A DNA stretch of 64,000 nucleotides from Paenibacillus pedocola. GTDB taxonomy: Bacteria; Bacillota; Bacilli; Paenibacillales; Paenibacillaceae. The notes beneath the pieces are model-generated. The model ran no database searches. It worked only from the letters and a program-made list of their open reading frames with translations, and was not told the DNA's origin. This document shows, in pieces, positions 1-9,360 of the stretch; the stretch's first letter is position 1; each line of letters opens with the position of its first letter. The stretch is taken from assembly GCF_031599675.1 (NCBI RefSeq), contig NZ_CP134223.1, forward strand, positions 682,001-746,000, written 5' to 3'. The translations under genes and the position numbers were made by a program.

Positions 1-885
1 AACAAGTTTACAGATGTTCTTTCCTTTGAAACGGTTATTCATATGGGCAGCCTGGAAAATACGAACGTTCAGCTGGTAATCATCGGTCTTCTGCTGATCG
101 CCGTACTGATGGTACTGCAGGTACGCGGTGCAATTCTGTTCGGTATTCTGGGTACTACATTGGTCGCCATTCTTATGGGCGCGGTTGATTTCAGCACACT
201 TAACAGCCCGCAAACCCCTTGGGTTCCAGATTTCACGCAGCTGAACTTCATGGAATTTGACTGGGACGGCATCATGCACACCGGTATTGTTTCGGCGATT
301 GCCACCTTTACCTTTGTTGAATTGTTTGATACTTTTGGCACGCTGGTAGGTACTGCTGAACGTGCAGGAATTATGAAGGACAAAGAAGAAGGTAAGAGAC
401 GCGTCGGAAACGCGATGTTCGTAGATGCGATCGCTGTTACAGGCGGTGCTATGCTCGGTACTTCCACTACAACGGCTTATGTCGAAAGTGCTGCCGGTGT
501 TGCCGAAGGCGGCCGTACAGGTCTGACTGCCGTAACTACAGGTGTCTGCTTCTTGCTCGCCTTGTTCCTGGCTCCGGTAGTCGCGCTGATTCCTGGTTCA
601 GCTACTGCAGCGGCCCTGATTATTGTAGGTGTGCTTATGGCTCAATCGATCCGTGAAATTGATTTTCAGGATATGGTTTATGCAATTCCGGCCTTCCTGA
701 CCTTTGCGATTATGCCGTTTACTTATAACATTGCTAACGGGATTTCGTTCGGGATTGTAACTTATGTAATCCTTGCGGGCGTAGCAAATGTGGCCGGCAA
801 GAAGAAATATGATATCCACTGGATGATGTGGGTGCTGGCAGTTCTGATTATTCTGCGTTATGTTCTGATCGGAAGCCAAGGCTAA
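1..885 (+). CDS. NCS2/AzgA-family purine permease, C-terminal part
   Basis: This is the carboxy-terminal ~294 residues of a purine (hypoxanthine/guanine or adenine) permease of the nucleobase:cation symporter-2 family, AzgA/PbuG branch. The frame is open to base 1, so the gene starts outside the window. The visible part has several hydrophobic spans, a cytoplasmic stretch rich in charged residues (GIMKDKEEGKRR) and the family-typical segment GTSTTTAYVESAAGVAEGGR, which lies in the substrate-binding core of AzgA proteins. The internal ATG at 43 is unlikely to be the start because the family is about 430 residues long. The substrate cannot be told from sequence. An intrinsic terminator follows directly. 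Confidence 0.9.
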   Translation, partial: NKFTDVLSFETVIHMGSLENTNVQLVIIGLLLIAVLMVLQVRGAILFGILGTTLVAILMGAVDFSTLNSPQTPWVPDFTQLNFMEFDWDGIMHTGIVSAIATFTFVELFDTFGTLVGTAERAGIMKDKEEGKRRVGNAMFVDAIAVTGGAMLGTSTTTAYVESAAGVAEGGRTGLTAVTTGVCFLLALFLAPVVALIPGSATAAALIIVGVLMAQSIREIDFQDMVYAIPAFLTFAIMPFTYNIANGISFGIVTYVILAGVANVAGKKKYDIHWMMWVLAVLIILRYVLIGSQG

Positions 886-913
886 GCCTCACAACTTATT
901 TAATTGGATTGCT

Positions 914-949
914 AACGGCTCCTTCAGAGATGAAGGGGCCGTTTTTTTT
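914..949 (+). terminator. Intrinsic terminator after the purine permease
   Basis: A 12-bp stem (ACGGCTCCTTCA with TGAAGGGGCCGT, one G-T pair) and a GAGA loop are followed by a run of eight T. Confidence 0.9.
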
Positions 950-1054
950 GTATCTTTTTTTCTCCTCGCTTACAGCTTCAAAATAGGACAAAGAGCTGCT
1001 CCGGACTTTTCATCATCCGGTATTTAGATTATATTGTTGAAGAGGTGATGTAAG

Positions 1055-3055
1055 TTGTCCGGCTTCCTTAATAGGACATATAACTCCTGCAAGAGCAACC
1101 CGTGGCCTTTGCTGCTTTTTGTGCTGGGGGCGGTCATCCGGCTGGTTTACATAGGATCGGTTCCGCCGGGCTTGAATCAGGATGAGGCATCTATAGGCTA
1201 TGACGCTTACGCTATCCTTCATTATGGGATAGACCGCAGCGGTGTTCATTTGCCTATTCATCTAACCGCCTGGGGCAGCGGACAAAATGCGCTGTATGCG
1301 TACTTGTCGATGCCGTTCCTGCTGCTGTTTGGACTGACACCGCTATCGGTGCGGGCTCTGAGTGCTGTAATGGGACTTATCGGAATGCTCTTCTTCTATT
1401 TAATTATGAAGCAGCTGTTTACTACAAGAACTGCCGGTATAGCTGCCATGTTTTTTATTGTCATCAATCCGTGGCATATCATGATGTCAAGATGGGCCCT
1501 GGAATCCAATTTGTTTCCAACCCTGATTTTGATAGCTGTATATTGTATTCTGAAATCCTTTCATTCCCCAAAATGGATATTTGCTTTTACCGCTGTACTG
1601 GCTTTATCGCTATATGCTTATGGTACAGCCTATTTTTTTGTTCCCGTGTTTGCCTTAGGGACTGCAATTCTTCTATTGTATAGTAAAGTCCTGAAAGTCC
1701 GTACGCTGCTCTGGAATGGGCTGCTGTTTGTATTGCTTGCCCTGCCCATATTATTATTTATAGTAATTAATCATTATGACCTGCAGGCGATAACGACTCC
1801 GCTGCTGACTGTTCCGAAGCTGACGATGCCGCGGGTGGAGCAGATTTCTTCTGTATTCAGCGGGCAGCTGCTGCAGACAGCCTCAGACAATTTCCGTGAA
1901 TTCATTCAAATTATGCTGAGCGGAAGCGACGGATTGCCCTGGAATTCAATATCCTGGTATGGCTATGCCTACCCGGCTGCATTGCCCTTTGCACTCCTTG
2001 GACTTATTGTGATGATACAGGCGCTGAGGCGGCAGGGGCGGAAGGAAGCGGGGGGGGCGGTAATTCTGCTCTGGCTCCTGACAGCTATACTGATGGCCTT
2101 TATCACCAATGTGAATATTAACAGGATTAACATCATTTTTTATCCGCTGATTATGCTGGTTGCGGCGGGATTTATCTGGTTGCACCAAAAGTTAAAAATC
2201 GCCGGCATTCTGTCTGCTGCTGCTTTTACAGTGATGTTCGCCTCATTTACAGGAGTATATTTCCGTGATTTTCCCGATAGGATCGGCCCGGCGTTTTTTG
2301 ATTCTCTTGGTGAGGCAATACAGTATGCCTCTGAGCACAGTACCGGAGAAGTCTACGTTACGGATGAAGTCAATATGCCCTACATTTATGTCCTGTTTTA
2401 TGAGCAAATCAATCCACATGATTTTCTGGAATCGGTTGTCTATTCCAACCCCGGAGATGCATTTCAACAGGTCTCTTCGTTCGGCAGATACAGGTTCGGC
2501 AAGCCGGCTGGTTTAACCGGGAACTCGGCATATATCTTTAGGAACAGTACCCCTCTCCCCGCAGCGGCGGAAGGAGGGTATACGGTTAAGCGATTTACCC
2601 ATTACAGTGTATTACTCTCTACAGAGCATCAAGACGGGGATGTCCCTCTCGATCCTTCAACGGACAAAGGATTTTATAACGGAGGATTTGAAGAGGGTGC
2701 CGCCGGCTGGAGCTTTTCGGAGGGGACAGGGGTGGCAAGCAACAATCCCGGCTCCGGAACTTATCTGGCTTACCTTGATGCAGGCGCAGACAAAACAATC
2801 ACCCAGGCCTTCACAGCACAAGCACCGCCGGGAGAATACAAGCTGTCTGTCCTGGTGAGTGCCGGCGGCGGAGGCGGAAAGGTCGGGCTGCGCGTGAATG
2901 GGATCTTGCAGGCTGAAGCGGATCTGACAGCAGGAGAAGAATATCATCAGATTACACTGCCGGCGGTTGCCCTTCATCAGGGCGATCAGGCGAAGGTTAT
3001 TATAACCGGCGGAAACGGCTGGATTAACATTGATGAGGTGAGGTTGGAACGATGA
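1055..3055 (+). CDS. GT39/ArnT-like membrane glycosyltransferase with C-terminal carbohydrate-binding-like domain
   Basis: A polytopic membrane protein of 666 residues. After a first membrane segment it carries the Asp-Glu pair of the GT-C fold (NQDEASIGYDAY, Asp43-Glu44), followed by about ten further hydrophobic spans, as in polyprenyl-phosphate-sugar-dependent glycosyltransferases of the PMT_2/GT39 group. Residues ~535-666 form a soluble beta-rich tail beginning NGGFEEGAAGW that looks like a CBM4/9-type module. The TTG start is chosen because GAAGAGGTGATG lies 5 bases upstream. The stop overlaps the next start as ATGA, so the two proteins are probably translationally coupled. The sugar and acceptor are unknown; surface polymer or protein glycosylation is inferred from the neighbours. 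Confidence 0.85.
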   Translation: MSGFLNRTYNSCKSNPWPLLLFVLGAVIRLVYIGSVPPGLNQDEASIGYDAYAILHYGIDRSGVHLPIHLTAWGSGQNALYAYLSMPFLLLFGLTPLSVRALSAVMGLIGMLFFYLIMKQLFTTRTAGIAAMFFIVINPWHIMMSRWALESNLFPTLILIAVYCILKSFHSPKWIFAFTAVLALSLYAYGTAYFFVPVFALGTAILLLYSKVLKVRTLLWNGLLFVLLALPILLFIVINHYDLQAITTPLLTVPKLTMPRVEQISSVFSGQLLQTASDNFREFIQIMLSGSDGLPWNSISWYGYAYPAALPFALLGLIVMIQALRRQGRKEAGGAVILLWLLTAILMAFITNVNINRINIIFYPLIMLVAAGFIWLHQKLKIAGILSAAAFTVMFASFTGVYFRDFPDRIGPAFFDSLGEAIQYASEHSTGEVYVTDEVNMPYIYVLFYEQINPHDFLESVVYSNPGDAFQQVSSFGRYRFGKPAGLTGNSAYIFRNSTPLPAAAEGGYTVKRFTHYSVLLSTEHQDGDVPLDPSTDKGFYNGGFEEGAAGWSFSEGTGVASNNPGSGTYLAYLDAGADKTITQAFTAQAPPGEYKLSVLVSAGGGGGKVGLRVNGILQAEADLTAGEEYHQITLPAVALHQGDQAKVIITGGNGWINIDEVRLER

Positions 3056-6000
3056 TCAAGAATACACGCGCGGCTGCAATCCTTGTATTAATGCTGCTGA
3101 TGTTCGTACTTCCTGTAACAAGTATTTATGCGGAAGGAAATCTGCTGCAGAATCCGGGTTTTGAAGAAGGGGAAGAAGGAGTGCCTGCCGGCTGGACGAA
3201 GGATGCCTGGATTGCCGGAGACAGCTCCGGTCTTCTGTCGGTTCAATCTGAGGAAGTTCATTCCGGCAGTAAAGCGGCAGTCATTGAGAATCTTGAACCG
3301 AATCATTTGAAATGGGTCCAGAATATTACCGTCACGCCGGACAGCTACTACAAGATTTCCGGATATATCAAAGTCGCCAGCACTGCCGGCCAAGGCTTAG
3401 GCGCGAATATTTTCCCGGTTGGTATTGGCGGCGGGTACCCGGCTACAACGGATACCGGCGGAGACTGGCAGTATCTGGAGTTCATCGGCCAGACCGGGAA
3501 AGAGCAGACTGAGCTCGGCATAGGTGCAGCTCTGGGCGGGTACTCCAGTCTGATTCAGGGCAAAGCTTATTTTGATGACTTGTCTGTAGAACAATTGGAT
3601 GCTGCTCCGGAAGGAGCGAGTGTTATTTTGCTGGATAGCGGCGCAGCGGCCCAGGCGGGAGGCAGTGATGCTGAAGCGCCACCGCACAAAGTGTCACCAG
3701 CTAAGCTTTTGCTGATCTCGGCAGTATTCAGCGTATTTTTTGCTCTTCTATATAATAGAGCTTTGCGCAGCAACAAGCTGCTTCAGCAGCGGGAAAGTGT
3801 CTATACGAGATGGATTTATATCGTGTTTGCTGCTGCTTTTATTCTGCGTATTTGGATCGGCCTAACAGCTAAGGGGTATCAGAATGATATGAATACCTTT
3901 ATTGCCTGGGGCCAGCGCCTAGTCGACAGAGGTCCGGGCGGATTCTATGAGGAGGGCTACTTCGCAGATTACCCGCCGGGTTATTTGTACATATTGTATC
4001 TGCTGAGTGCAATCCGCAGCCTGTTCGGCTTCGCGCATGGCTCGGGCGGGGAGACGCTGCTCTTTAAGCTGCCGGCCATTGTGTCGGATCTGGTGCTGGG
4101 TGCTCTCATTTACCGGATCGGACGCAAGAAGCTCGGGTCTGGTATAGCTTTAGGCCTAATGCTGCTGTTCCTGTTCAATCCGGCGGTATTGATGGACTCT
4201 GCGGCCTGGGGCCAGGCGGACTCCTTCTTTATGGTGTTTCTGCTGCTCAGTATTATGGGCGCTGCAGATAAAGCCTTTGTCCGCTCTGCCATCTGGTTTG
4301 CGATTGCTGTGCTGGTTAAGCCGCAGGCACTGATTTTTACGCCTGTGCTGCTGCTGGCTTTCTATCATCACCGGGCCTGGAAGCAGCTGGCGGTGGGTGC
4401 CCTTTACGGGCTGGGGATATTCGTCCTGCTGGCGGCTCCGTTTTTCTGGAATAACGGCGGTTTAGGCGGACTGATTGATTTATACAAGAGTACCTTATCG
4501 TCCTATCCTTATTCTACGGTGAATGCCTTCAATCTCTATGCCCTCACGGATCCTATGTGGTCGTCCATGGATCTGACGTGGCTGGGAATTACTTATCGCA
4601 CGTGGGGCTTTATTTTCATTCTTGCAGCAGTAGCCGCGGCGGTATATTTTTCCTTCAAAAAAGACCGCAAGGAGCTGTCCAAATCCTACTTCATCGGTAT
4701 GGTTCTGATCGTCATTATGTTCGTGCTGGGCACCAAAATGCATGAGCGTTATATCTATCCGGCCTTGATTCTCTGTTTGTTTAGCTACATAGAGAGCCGC
4801 GACCGGCGGTTCCTGACCTTGTTTCTGGGGTTCACCTTAACGCAGTATATCAATGTTGGTTATACACTGGCCCATCTCAATGCCGGGAATAATCCCCCGT
4901 CGGACGGAATCGTGCTGGTTACTGCGATTGCCAATCTTGCTTTGCTGGTATATACGCTGTACACCGGGTATATGGTATATGTCCGCAAACAGACGAAGCT
5001 TCTCGCGCCTCCGGCTACGGACACAGAGAAGCATGCTGCTGATATAGCACTTGCCGAAGGCATACGTCCGCTGGAGCAGAAGAGCAAAGCTAAGTTCAAG
5101 CTGCTGCGTAAAGACTGGGTGTGGATGCTTTCCATTACTGCCGTCTATGCAGTGCTTGCGCTAATTAATCTGGGGTCAACCAAAGCACCGGAAACCTTAT
5201 GGGAGCCAGCGGCGAGCGGCGAGAGCTTCTTTGTCGATCTGGGCCAGAGCAGACAGCTGGAACGTGTAAATGTATTCGGCGGTGTAGGCACCGGCAAATT
5301 CAAGCTGGAATTCAGCGAGACTCCGGATACCTGGAGCAGTCCGCTGGACGTGAATGAGGAAGTGGGGAATGTATTTATCTGGAAAAGCCAGCCTTTGAAT
5401 GTAGCGGCAAGATATGTGAAGCTGACCGTTACTTCGCCTGGCTTTACCCTGAATGAAATGGCCTTCTATGAACAAGGAGGAGGCAAAACTCCGCTTCCCG
5501 TAACCAGTGTCACTCCGGATGCCGCAGCAGCTGCCAAAAGAGGCGAGCCTGCGAATCTGTTCGACGAACAGTCTGTCATCCCGGAGAACTCCAATTTTAT
5601 GAACAGTACGTATTTTGATGAGATTTATCATGCGCGCACAGCATACGAATATTTCCACGGTATTGTGGCCTATGAGAATACCCATCCGCCGCTTGGCAAA
5701 ATTCTGATCGGAGTGGGGATGGAGCTGTTTGGCGTAAATCCGTTTGGCTGGCGGATTATCGGCACCCTGTTTGGGGTTGCCATGCTGCCGCTGATCTATA
5801 TCATGGCTCTGCGGTTATTCCGGAAAAGCCGTTACGCCGCGCTTGCCGCCGGACTGTTCGCACTTGATTTCATGCACTTTACACAGACACGCATCTCGAC
5901 AATAGATGTCTATGGCGTCTTCTTCATCATGTTAATGTTCTATTTCATGCAGCGCTATTTCACAATGAACTTTTACCGCGAACCGCTGCGCCGGACACTG

Positions 6001-6873
6001 GTCCCGCTGTTCTGGTCCGGTCTTTTCTTCGGCATCGGCGTCGCCTCTAAATGGATTGTGCTGTACGGCGGTGCCGGGCTGGCTGTTATGCTGGCTCTCT
6101 CGCTGTTCGAGCGTTATAAGGAACATGCAGCAGCAGGACGTGTGCTCGCGGAAGGCAAGCTGAGTGATCAGGAGGTCAAGACCGCCTGCCTTACAGCAGA
6201 CAGAACCTTCTGGAAAAACACCGTCATTACACTGGCAAGCTGCATCGTGTTCTTTGTAGTCATTCCTGCCGTTATCTACGGATTGTCCTTTATCCCGGTG
6301 CTGTCCGTTACGGCCGAGGGGTACACGATTAAGGGGCTGATCGAAGCCCAGAAAAATATGTATGACTACCACAGCCAGCTGGTGGCTACCCATCCGTTTG
6401 CCTCTTCCTGGTGGGAATGGCCGTTTATGAAACGTCCAGTATGGTTCTTTAGCGGCGGCGAAGGCTTGCCTGAAGGTCAAGTAAGCAGTATTGTCACTAT
6501 AGGCAATCCGTTGATCTGGTGGACCGGAATTTTCGCTATGCTTGGTGTGGTTTATCTTACCGTGAAGCGTAAAGACAAGAGCCTGTACATGCTCTGGATC
6601 GCCTTTTTCTCGCAATACGTGCCTTGGATGCTCGTTCCGCGTGAGACGTTCCTGTACCATTATTTCGCTATGGTGCCGTTCATGATTCTTGCGATTGTAT
6701 ATGTAATGAAGCTGCTGGACAGCAAATATCCCGAAGCCAAGTATATCCGATATGCTTATGTAGCCCTTGCGGCACTGCTCTTTATCCTATTCTATCCGGT
6801 GCTGTCGGGTATGCAGGTGAGCGGCGATTATGTCAACACTGTGCTGCGCTGGTTCCCTTCCTGGGTGTTCTAG
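3052..6873 (+). CDS. Two-module membrane glycosyltransferase (GT-C plus PMT-type mannosyltransferase fusion)
   Basis: An unusually long 1273-residue protein. In order it shows a signal peptide (~1-27), a CBM-like module starting NPGFEEGEEG (~30-185), a first GT-C membrane module (~225-660, acidic site near Asp279 in NDMNTF), a linker with an F5/8-type-C-like beta module (~715-810), and a second membrane module with protein O-mannosyltransferase hallmarks. The second module has FDEIYHARTAYEYFHG with Asp856-Glu857, then THPPLGK, and a C-terminal four-span PMT_4TMC-like part with SSWWEWPFMKRPVW. It probably transfers sugars from a lipid-linked donor outside the membrane. The fusion of two catalytic membrane modules is the odd point. 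It is coupled to the upstream gene by a 4-base overlap. Confidence 0.85.
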   Translation: MIKNTRAAAILVLMLLMFVLPVTSIYAEGNLLQNPGFEEGEEGVPAGWTKDAWIAGDSSGLLSVQSEEVHSGSKAAVIENLEPNHLKWVQNITVTPDSYYKISGYIKVASTAGQGLGANIFPVGIGGGYPATTDTGGDWQYLEFIGQTGKEQTELGIGAALGGYSSLIQGKAYFDDLSVEQLDAAPEGASVILLDSGAAAQAGGSDAEAPPHKVSPAKLLLISAVFSVFFALLYNRALRSNKLLQQRESVYTRWIYIVFAAAFILRIWIGLTAKGYQNDMNTFIAWGQRLVDRGPGGFYEEGYFADYPPGYLYILYLLSAIRSLFGFAHGSGGETLLFKLPAIVSDLVLGALIYRIGRKKLGSGIALGLMLLFLFNPAVLMDSAAWGQADSFFMVFLLLSIMGAADKAFVRSAIWFAIAVLVKPQALIFTPVLLLAFYHHRAWKQLAVGALYGLGIFVLLAAPFFWNNGGLGGLIDLYKSTLSSYPYSTVNAFNLYALTDPMWSSMDLTWLGITYRTWGFIFILAAVAAAVYFSFKKDRKELSKSYFIGMVLIVIMFVLGTKMHERYIYPALILCLFSYIESRDRRFLTLFLGFTLTQYINVGYTLAHLNAGNNPPSDGIVLVTAIANLALLVYTLYTGYMVYVRKQTKLLAPPATDTEKHAADIALAEGIRPLEQKSKAKFKLLRKDWVWMLSITAVYAVLALINLGSTKAPETLWEPAASGESFFVDLGQSRQLERVNVFGGVGTGKFKLEFSETPDTWSSPLDVNEEVGNVFIWKSQPLNVAARYVKLTVTSPGFTLNEMAFYEQGGGKTPLPVTSVTPDAAAAAKRGEPANLFDEQSVIPENSNFMNSTYFDEIYHARTAYEYFHGIVAYENTHPPLGKILIGVGMELFGVNPFGWRIIGTLFGVAMLPLIYIMALRLFRKSRYAALAAGLFALDFMHFTQTRISTIDVYGVFFIMLMFYFMQRYFTMNFYREPLRRTLVPLFWSGLFFGIGVASKWIVLYGGAGLAVMLALSLFERYKEHAAAGRVLAEGKLSDQEVKTACLTADRTFWKNTVITLASCIVFFVVIPAVIYGLSFIPVLSVTAEGYTIKGLIEAQKNMYDYHSQLVATHPFASSWWEWPFMKRPVWFFSGGEGLPEGQVSSIVTIGNPLIWWTGIFAMLGVVYLTVKRKDKSLYMLWIAFFSQYVPWMLVPRETFLYHYFAMVPFMILAIVYVMKLLDSKYPEAKYIRYAYVALAALLFILFYPVLSGMQVSGDYVNTVLRWFPSWVF

Positions 6874-6918
6874 GAGCCAGCCGGTTTTATAATTACCATA
6901 CTTTTAGGAGGAACAAGG

Positions 6919-7896
6919 GTGAAAGCCAGATACAGTGTAATTGTCCCGATGTACAATGAGGAGGAGGTCATTCAGCATACGTATGAACGTCTCCGAAAAG
7001 TAATGGACGAATGCGGCGATTCCTATGAGCTGGTCTTCGTCAACGATGGCAGCCGGGACCGTACAGCTGAGATTATGCGCGGTATCAGCAGCCGGGACGA
7101 ACATGTCAAGCTGATTGACTTCTCGCGCAATTTCGGCCATCAGGTCGCTATTACGGCCGGGATGGATTATGCCGAGGGGCAAGCGGTGGTTGTCATTGAT
7201 GCGGATCTTCAGGACCCGCCTGAGGTCATTTTGCAGATGATCGCCAAGTGGAAAGAGGGCTATGAGGTAGTCTACGCCAAGCGGCTTAAGCGCCATGGGG
7301 AGACACTGTTCAAAAAAGTGACCGCCAAGCTCTTCTACCGTTTGCTCAGCAGCATGACGAGCGTTGAGATTCCTACGGATACCGGCGACTTCCGGCTGAT
7401 TGACCGCAAAGTATGCGATGTGCTGCGTGGACTGAAGGAGAAGAATCGTTATGTCAGAGGTCTGGTGAGCTGGGTGGGCTTCCGGCAGACGATGGTTGAA
7501 TATGTACGGGAGGAGCGGTTCGCCGGAGAGACTAAGTACCCGCTGAAGAAAATGATCCGGTTTGCGCTCGACGGCATCACCTCCTTTTCACATAAGCCGC
7601 TCAAAATAGCCTCATATATAGGCTTTTTCCTGTCCTTCTCCAGCTTCCTGTACCTGTTCTTTGTATTGTTTCAAAAGTTATTTACTTCCTGGACGGTTCC
7701 CGGCTGGGCTTCCATAGTGGGTGTCAATTTACTATTTAACGGTATCGTGCTGATGCTGCTTGGGGTAATCGGAGAATATATCGGACGTATTTATGATGAA
7801 TCCAAGGATAGACCGCTCTATATCGTGCGCGAAACCAAAGGCTACCGTGACGGAGAGCATGATGAAATGCGAGAGGACAATGACGATGGCAGATAA
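6919..7896 (+). CDS. GtrB/DPM1-like family 2 glycosyltransferase
   Basis: 325 residues. The N-terminal GT-A domain starts with VIVPMYNEEE and carries the metal/nucleotide-sugar motif DADLQDPPE (Asp94-Ala-Asp96). The C-terminus has two membrane segments and ends with the family motif GEYIGRIYDESKDRP, as in GtrB, ArnC and YkcC-type enzymes. These enzymes load a sugar from a nucleotide donor onto undecaprenyl phosphate on the cytoplasmic face. This would supply the donor used by the two GT-C enzymes upstream. The GTG start has AGGAGG seven bases upstream. The gene overlaps the following GtrA-like gene. Confidence 0.9.
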   Translation: MKARYSVIVPMYNEEEVIQHTYERLRKVMDECGDSYELVFVNDGSRDRTAEIMRGISSRDEHVKLIDFSRNFGHQVAITAGMDYAEGQAVVVIDADLQDPPEVILQMIAKWKEGYEVVYAKRLKRHGETLFKKVTAKLFYRLLSSMTSVEIPTDTGDFRLIDRKVCDVLRGLKEKNRYVRGLVSWVGFRQTMVEYVREERFAGETKYPLKKMIRFALDGITSFSHKPLKIASYIGFFLSFSSFLYLFFVLFQKLFTSWTVPGWASIVGVNLLFNGIVLMLLGVIGEYIGRIYDESKDRPLYIVRETKGYRDGEHDEMREDNDDGR

Positions 7897-8287
7897 GAGG
7901 CTGAACGCGGGGGTTATCCAGTTTTTAAAATTCAATGCCGTAGGGCTGCTGAATACGCTGATTGATTTTGCAGTATTTACCCTGCTTCATTCACTGGGGA
8001 TGATCAATACCCCGGCACAGATCATTTCTTATAGTGCAGGAACAGCAAACAGCTTCTTTTGGAACAAAAAAGTGACTTTTCGTGACCGTGACGCCGTTAA
8101 GGCTGGATCTGACCGGCTGCAGCTGGTGAAATTTATCGTACTCAATCTGGTGGTGCTTGGAATATCAGTGCTGCTGATGCATCTTCTGACAGACAGCTTC
8201 GGGCTTCAGGTATTGATTGCCAAGGTGCTCGTTACGTTTGTCACTGTGATTATCAATTTCTTCGGAAGCCGCATGTGGGTATTTTAA
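7886..8287 (+). CDS. GtrA-like membrane protein
   Basis: 133 residues with four predicted membrane spans. The N-terminal FLKFNAVGLLNTLIDF and the C-terminal FFGSRMWVF are typical of the GtrA family, thought to flip undecaprenyl-phosphate-linked sugars across the membrane. The pairing with a GtrB-like GT2 and extracytoplasmic GT-C transferases is the classic three-part glycosylation arrangement. The ATG at 7886 is chosen over earlier in-frame ATGs (7859, 7880) because GAGAGG is 9 bases upstream and it leaves a normal GtrA length. It overlaps the GT2 stop by 11 bases. Confidence 0.85.
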   Translation: MADKRLNAGVIQFLKFNAVGLLNTLIDFAVFTLLHSLGMINTPAQIISYSAGTANSFFWNKKVTFRDRDAVKAGSDRLQLVKFIVLNLVVLGISVLLMHLLTDSFGLQVLIAKVLVTFVTVIINFFGSRMWVF

Positions 8288-8339
8288 GACAAATATTAGA
8301 ACAGGGCTTGCCCGGTTCCAGACTAACGGGGTGATGTAT

Positions 8340-8990
8340 ATGCGGAAGTTTTCCTATTTGATTATACTGGCCGGAATCCTTGTCATGCTGTATCCGAAAG
8401 CGAACGAGTGGTATAACGACAGACAACAGGATAAATTGCTGAAAGAGGCCGAACAGGCTTATAGTGAGATAGCCCCGACCTCTCAGCCGGATCTGGAAAA
8501 ACCGTACGCAGAGGTGACTCAACTGCTCACAGAGGAATCAGCAGATGAAGAACAGGTGCAGCCATCAGCACAGCCCTCCCCGGAGATTAAGGTGGGCGGT
8601 AAGATCATCGGAATTATCCAGATTGACCGGATTGACTTGAAGCTGCCTGTTTTAGAGGGGGCGACCAAGTCTAATATGAAGCATGCTGCTGCCCATATGA
8701 AGGAGACGGCTCCGCTCGGCGAAGTCGGAAATGCAGCTATTGCCGCTCACCGGTCAAGAACTACGGGAAGACTGTTCAACCGGTTGAATGAAGTGAAGAT
8801 TGGAGACACAATCTCGATCAAAACGAGTACAAAAGAGTACCAATACGAGGTTTATGATATTTCCGTAGTAGAGCCGACGGATGTATCGGTGCTGAATGGA
8901 GATAACATTAATAAAATCCTTACTCTGATTACTTGTGATCCGCTGGTAAATCCGACACACCGCTTGATAATCCACGCAAAATTGTCCTGA
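8340..8990 (+). CDS. Class D sortase
   Basis: 216 residues: an N-terminal signal-anchor helix, a charged linker, then a sortase domain. The catalytic triad is visible as His137 (AAHRSRTTGRLF), Cys199 (LITCDP) and Arg208 (THRLII). The spacing and the DRIDLKLPVLEG beginning fit class D sortases of Firmicutes, transpeptidases that join LPXTG-like proteins to the cell wall. ATG 8340 is preferred over GTG 8331 and ATG 8334 because GGGGTG sits six bases upstream. No LPXTG substrate is encoded nearby in the window, so the target is not known. It may belong to the glycosyltransferase operon, 52 bases upstream. Confidence 0.9.
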   Translation: MRKFSYLIILAGILVMLYPKANEWYNDRQQDKLLKEAEQAYSEIAPTSQPDLEKPYAEVTQLLTEESADEEQVQPSAQPSPEIKVGGKIIGIIQIDRIDLKLPVLEGATKSNMKHAAAHMKETAPLGEVGNAAIAAHRSRTTGRLFNRLNEVKIGDTISIKTSTKEYQYEVYDISVVEPTDVSVLNGDNINKILTLITCDPLVNPTHRLIIHAKLS

Positions 8991-9065
8991 TTTGAGGCTA
9001 AGGAGCTGTGACCCGAATTATGAAGAATTTTAGTGGAAAATGGTAGGAATCTAGCAATTTGGGGC

Positions 9066-9093
9066 TTGTATATAGATGACAATATGATACTAT
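9066..9093 (+). promoter_or_regulatory. Candidate promoter ahead of the tandem c-di-GMP riboswitches
   Basis: TTGTAT and TACTAT separated by 16 bases, about 20 bases before the first aptamer. Moderate match to a sigma-A promoter. Confidence 0.4.
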
Positions 9094-9113
9094 ATAACTA
9101 TAAAAGCTATACA

Positions 9114-9190
9114 CGATAACGGCAAACCTATCGAAAGGTAGGGACGCAAAGCTAGAGGGCCTTCCCGAAAGGATGGCAGCCAGCTACCGA
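9114..9190 (+). promoter_or_regulatory. c-di-GMP-I (GEMM-I) riboswitch aptamer, copy 1
   Basis: The aptamer shows the conserved GEMM-I core: GGCAAACC, a GAAA tetraloop on the first stem, GGGACGCAAAGC, GGCC, a second GAAA-capped stem, then GGCAGCC and GCTACCGA. It is followed at once by GGGGCT and seven T (9194-9206). That pattern could act as a terminator-type expression platform, although the stem I can draw (AGCC with GGCT) is only 4 bp. It differs from copy 2 at one base over 77 positions. Confidence 0.92.
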
Positions 9191-9268
9191 ATGAGGGGCT
9201 TTTTTTGTTTGCTTTTTTGAGAGAAATCTAGCATTTATTGGTAGATGAGAGAACAGATAAAGCTGCAA

Positions 9269-9345
9269 CGATAACGGCAAACCTATCGAAAGGTAGGGAC
9301 GCAAAGCTAAAGGGCCTTCCCGAAAGGATGGCAGCCAGCTACCGA
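9269..9345 (+). promoter_or_regulatory. c-di-GMP-I (GEMM-I) riboswitch aptamer, copy 2
   Basis: Same conserved core as copy 1, offset by 155 bases, with a single A for G change in the linker before GGGCC. Its 3' strand runs directly into the AAAGGGG ribosome-binding site (9345-9351) of the transglutaminase gene, nine bases before the ATG. This suggests translational control of that gene by c-di-GMP. It is not coding, although a long reading frame from 9238 runs through it. Confidence 0.93.
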
Positions 9346-9360
9346 AAGGGGTTTTATCCA

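Noticed and set aside
5932..6660. 242-codon minus-strand frame over the large glycosyltransferase
   Set aside because: Antisense shadow; low-complexity charged composition without any motif.
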